A stretch of DNA of 64,000 nucleotides from CAVVAY01 sp963746465 (GTDB lineage Bacteria; Actinomycetota; Actinomycetes; JACCUZ01), in NCBI GenBank assembly GCA_963746465.1, contig CAVVAY010000005.1, positions 1,116,001 through 1,180,000 on the forward strand, read 5' to 3'. A program made the position numbers and the translations under genes. Positions 61,293-64,000 of the stretch are shown here, piece by piece. The notes beneath the pieces were generated by a model, which saw only the letters and a program-made list of their open reading frames with translations, did no database searches and was not told where the DNA came from. Positions within the stretch are counted from its first letter, which is position 1, and every line of letters starts with the position of its first letter.

Positions 61293-62474
61293 TCACAGCA
61301 GGGTGCGGTAGAGGTCGAGGGTGCGGGTGGCGACCGCGGGCCAGGAGAAGCCCTCGACCGCGCGGCGCCGGCCGGCCAGGCCCATCTCGCCCGCCCGGTC
61401 CGGCTCGGCCAGCACCTTGGACAGCGCGGCGGCCAGGTCGGCCTCGAACCGTGAGGGGTCGAGCGGGGTCCCGCTGCCGTCCGAGACCTGCTCGATCGGG
61501 ACCAGCAGCCCGGTCTCGCCGTCGGCGACGACCTCGGGGATGCCGCCGGTCGCGGTCGCCACCACCGGCACCTCGCAGGCCATCGCCTCGAGATTGACGA
61601 TGCCCATCGGCTCGTAGACCGAGGGGCAGGCGAAGACCGTGGCGTGGCTCAGGATCTGGATGACGTCCGGCTTGGGCAGCATCTCCTGGATCCACACGAC
61701 CCCGTCTCGGTCGCGGTGCAGCTCCTCGACGAGCATCGTCACCTCGGCGAGGATCTCCTCGGTGTCAGGTGCGCCGGCGCACAGCACGATCTGGGCCGAC
61801 GGGTCGAGGGCCAGCGCGGCGCGCAGCAGGTGCGGCAGCCCCTTCTGCCGGGTGATCCGGCCGACGAACACGACCGACGGCCGGTCCGGGTCGATGCCGT
61901 GCCGGGACAGCACCTCGGTGCCACGGTCGGGCTGGTACTCCTCGGTGTCGATGCCGTTGTGCAGCACGTGCACCCGGTCCGGCTCGACCTCGGGGTAGCA
62001 GCGCAGCACGTCGTCCCGCATCCCCGCCGAGACGGCGATCACGGCGTCGGCCGCCTCGACCGCGGTCCGCTCTGCCCAGGACGACAAGGCGTAGCCGCCG
62101 CCGAGCTGCTCGGCCTTCCACGGCCGCAGCGGCTCCAGGCTGTGGGCGCTCATCACGTGCGGGACGCCGTAGAGCAGCTTGGCCAGGTGGCCGGCCGTGT
62201 TGGCGTACCAGGTGTGCGAGTGCACCAGGTCCGCACCGTCGCAGCCGGCGACCATCGACAGGTCGCTGCCAAGGGTTCGCAGCGCCGGGTTGGCGTCGGT
62301 CAACGCCTCCGGCACGCCGTACGCCGTGACGCCGGGCTCGTCCCGCGGTGCCCCCATGCAGTGCACCCGCACGTCGACGAGGCGTCTCAGCTCTCGGGCC
62401 AGGTACTCGACGTGGACGCCCGCGCCTCCGTAGACCTCGGGCGGGTACTCGCGGGTGAGCAGGTCGACGCGCAT
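61293..62474 (-). CDS. glgM: Glycogen synthase / alpha-maltose-1-phosphate synthase (GlgM-like)
   Basis: This 393-residue GT4 glycosyltransferase begins MRVDLLTREYPPEVYGGAGV with the sugar-binding Gly-rich loop, carries LVHSHTWYANTAGHL near 93 and VFVGRITRQKGLPHLLRAAL near 205, and has the nucleotide-sugar end FACPSVYEPMGIVNLEAMAC near 298. In mycobacteria the homologue (GlgM) makes maltose-1-phosphate from ADP-glucose for alpha-glucan; the same role is likely here. It diverges from glgC with a 45-bp gap, the usual pair order. Confidence 0.88.
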   Translation of the reverse strand: MRVDLLTREYPPEVYGGAGVHVEYLARELRRLVDVRVHCMGAPRDEPGVTAYGVPEALTDANPALRTLGSDLSMVAGCDGADLVHSHTWYANTAGHLAKLLYGVPHVMSAHSLEPLRPWKAEQLGGGYALSSWAERTAVEAADAVIAVSAGMRDDVLRCYPEVEPDRVHVLHNGIDTEEYQPDRGTEVLSRHGIDPDRPSVVFVGRITRQKGLPHLLRAALALDPSAQIVLCAGAPDTEEILAEVTMLVEELHRDRDGVVWIQEMLPKPDVIQILSHATVFACPSVYEPMGIVNLEAMACEVPVVATATGGIPEVVADGETGLLVPIEQVSDGSGTPLDPSRFEADLAAALSKVLAEPDRAGEMGLAGRRRAVEGFSWPAVATRTLDLYRTLL

Positions 62475-62507
62475 GGACGAATTGTGGTTGCCACGGGCCC
62501 GCAGGGA

Positions 62508-62513
62508 TAGCGT
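62508..62513 (+). promoter_or_regulatory. Leaderless -10 box of glgC
   Basis: TAGCGT, 6 nt before the ATG. On the other strand CACAAT lies 6 nt before the glgM ATG, so both divergent genes may be leaderless. Confidence 0.45.
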
Positions 62514-62519
62514 TCGGGC

Positions 62520-63752
62520 ATGCCGGATCGGATCCTGTCCATCGTGCTCGCCGGCGGCGAGGGCAAGCGCCTGATGCCGCTGACCGCCGACCGCGCCAAG
62601 CCTGCTGTCCCGTTCGGAGGGATCTACCGGCTCATCGACTTCGTCCTGTCGAACCTCGTCAACGGCGGATACCGGAAGATCGTGGTGCTCACCCAGTACA
62701 AGAGCCACAGCCTCGACCGGCACGTCGCCGGCACCTGGCGGCTCTCGACGATGCTCGGCAACTACATCGCGCCGGTCCCCGCCCAGCAACGCCTGGGTCC
62801 GCGGTGGTTCGCCGGCTCGGCCGACGCGATCTACCAGAGCCTCAACCTGATCGGCGACGAGAAGCCGAGCCACGTCATCGTCTTCGGGGCCGACCACATC
62901 TACCGCATGGACCCGAGCCAGATGGTGGCCCAGCACATCGAGTCCGGCGCCGGCGTGACGGTGGCGGCGATCCGCCAGCCGATCGCCCTCGCCGACCAGT
63001 TCGGTGTCATCGAGACGGCCAACGACCGTCGGGTGATCGCCGCCTTCCGAGAGAAGCCGACCGACGCGGTCGGCCTGTCCGACGATCCGGAGCAGGTCTA
63101 CGCGTCGATGGGCAACTACGTCTTCTCCACCGACGTGCTCATCGACGCACTGCGCAAGGACGCGCTGGACCCGAGCAGCAAGCACGACATGGGCGGCAAC
63201 ATCATCCCGATGCTCGTCGAGAGCGGTCAGGCCCAGGTCTACGACTTCCGCGACAACGACGTGGCCGGATCGACAGCCCGCGACAAGGACTACTGGCGGG
63301 ACGTCGGCACGCTCGACGCGTTCTACGACGCGCACTCCGACCTGATCGCGTTGCACCCTGTCTTCAACCTCTACAACAAGGACTGGCCGATCTACACCTC
63401 GCACGAGCCGCTCCCACCGGCGAAGTTCGTCCACGACGAGGCAGGCCGGGTCGGCCACGCCGTCAACTCGTTCGTCTCCAGCGGCGCGGTGGTCTCCGGC
63501 GCCCGGGTCGACGGGTCGATCCTGTCGCCCTGGGTGACGGTGCACTCCTGGGCCGAGGTCACCGGCAGCGTGCTGATGAACAACGTCGTGATCGGGCGCA
63601 ACGCCGTGGTCCGCAACGCGATCCTCGACAAGAACGTCGTCGTCCCTGAGGGCGCCCGGGTCGGTGTCGACCAGGAGGAGGACAAGGCCCGCGGCTTCGT
63701 CGTCTCCGAGGGCGGCATCACCGTGGTCGGCAAGGGTCAGCGGGTCTCCTAG
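62520..63752 (+). CDS. glgC: Glucose-1-phosphate adenylyltransferase
   Basis: This 410-residue enzyme makes ADP-glucose for glycogen. The nucleotide-binding N-terminus is IVLAGGEGKRLMPLTADRAK near residue 8, the sugar-phosphate site includes KPAVPFGGIYRLIDFVLSN near 28, and the catalytic Asp region is VIVFGADHIYRMD near 120. The C-terminal third is a left-handed beta helix with hexapeptide repeats (SGAVVSGARVDG, VVIGRNAVVRNAIL). It matches bacterial GlgC in length. Confidence 0.96.
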   Translation: MPDRILSIVLAGGEGKRLMPLTADRAKPAVPFGGIYRLIDFVLSNLVNGGYRKIVVLTQYKSHSLDRHVAGTWRLSTMLGNYIAPVPAQQRLGPRWFAGSADAIYQSLNLIGDEKPSHVIVFGADHIYRMDPSQMVAQHIESGAGVTVAAIRQPIALADQFGVIETANDRRVIAAFREKPTDAVGLSDDPEQVYASMGNYVFSTDVLIDALRKDALDPSSKHDMGGNIIPMLVESGQAQVYDFRDNDVAGSTARDKDYWRDVGTLDAFYDAHSDLIALHPVFNLYNKDWPIYTSHEPLPPAKFVHDEAGRVGHAVNSFVSSGAVVSGARVDGSILSPWVTVHSWAEVTGSVLMNNVVIGRNAVVRNAILDKNVVVPEGARVGVDQEEDKARGFVVSEGGITVVGKGQRVS

Positions 63753-63757
63753 CAGCG

Positions 63758-64000
63758 ATGGTCAGCACCCCTCCCGCAGCCGGCGCGCTGCTCGTCACCG
63801 TGACCGGCCGCGACCGGCCGGGGGTGACGTCGAGCCTGTTCGACGCCCTGGCCGGGGTCGACGCGGCGGTCGTCGACGTGGAGCAGGTCGTGATCCGCGG
63901 CCGGTTGGTCCTCGGTGTGCTGCTGCGCGCCGCCAGGTCCGCCGAGCCCCGGGTCCGGCAGGCACTTGAGGTGGCACTGACGCCGCTCGGCATGGACGTC
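63758..64000 (+). CDS. serB: Phosphoserine phosphatase SerB-like, N-terminal ACT domain (cut by window end)
   Basis: The first 81 codons of a gene open to the window end. The start ATG lies 5 nt after the glgC stop. The N-terminal ACT-like domain (LLVTVTGRDRPGVTSSLFDA near 11, then VVDVEQVVIRGRLVLGVLLR) is typical of actinobacterial SerB, where it precedes the HAD phosphatase domain; that domain lies outside. The close spacing implies co-transcription with glgC. Confidence 0.8.
   Translation, partial: MVSTPPAAGALLVTVTGRDRPGVTSSLFDALAGVDAAVVDVEQVVIRGRLVLGVLLRAARSAEPRVRQALEVALTPLGMDV

Overview
The window is high-GC DNA from an actinobacterium. It carries a Pup-proteasome cluster, the mycothiol gene mshC, an F420-type (LLM) oxidoreductase and a divergent glgM/glgC pair. 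Many genes have GTG starts, and many apparently leaderless promoters place a TANNNT box 6-8 nt before the start codon. From 0.4 to 37 kb the gene order resembles the Mycobacterium tuberculosis prcA-mshC-uppP neighbourhood as I recall it. The overall content looks like the Nocardioidaceae/Propionibacteriales, but I cannot prove the genus. I see no insertion sequence, phage, CRISPR array or replication origin.

0-11 kb: proteasome region. On the minus strand, read right to left, lie arc/mpa (ATPase), dop, pup, an endonuclease VII-like gene, prcB, prcA and a ChaB-like gene cut by the window edge. Two insertions interrupt this block: a Nudix gene, and a plus-strand redox operon of five translationally coupled genes (small anchored protein, ApbE flavin transferase, ferric-reductase-like membrane protein, NuoF-like flavoprotein, single-cluster ferredoxin). 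A decayed methyltransferase fragment sits where the redox operon meets dop. pafA is not in the window.

11-29.6 kb: trmI, a site-2 protease and a RecB-like nuclease; a MacB-type ABC exporter with a secreted partner; a HAD phosphatase and metH; a PAC2 gene; a GntR regulator coupled to a dTDP-glucose dehydratase-like gene; then mshC, an SCO1664-family gene, DUF3090, a histidine phosphatase and a divergent corA.

29.6-41.7 kb: two tandem M23 peptidases, uppP, an LLM oxidoreductase, an aldo/keto reductase, a DUF5703 gene, an M20 peptidase and tRNA-Leu(GAG). Next comes a divergent XRE-cupin regulator / thioredoxin-reductase-like gene with a small membrane protein, then a PPK2 kinase and a sulfatase.

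41.8-53.3 kb: an FprA-like ferredoxin reductase, a group 2 sigma factor, a membrane GGDEF-EAL protein, a GNAT-like protein, an acVLRF1 gene broken by three frameshifts, a VOC-GrpB fusion, LtrA, a SatD-like regulator with its membrane partner, an SDR epimerase, and the remnant of a nucleotidyltransferase.

53.3-64 kb: a copper monooxygenase-like lipoprotein, DUF1206, a SpoU methyltransferase, TauE/SafE, a secreted lytic transglycosylase, an SPFH/NfeD pair, an ABC ATPase, an unknown gene, glgM/glgC, and the 5' end of a serB-like gene.

The least explained parts are the ApbE operon with no visible flavinylation target, the zinc-module-rich endonuclease VII gene inside the Pup operon, the VOC-GrpB-unknown fusion, the triple-frameshifted acVLRF1 gene, and several large inverted-repeat elements between genes.
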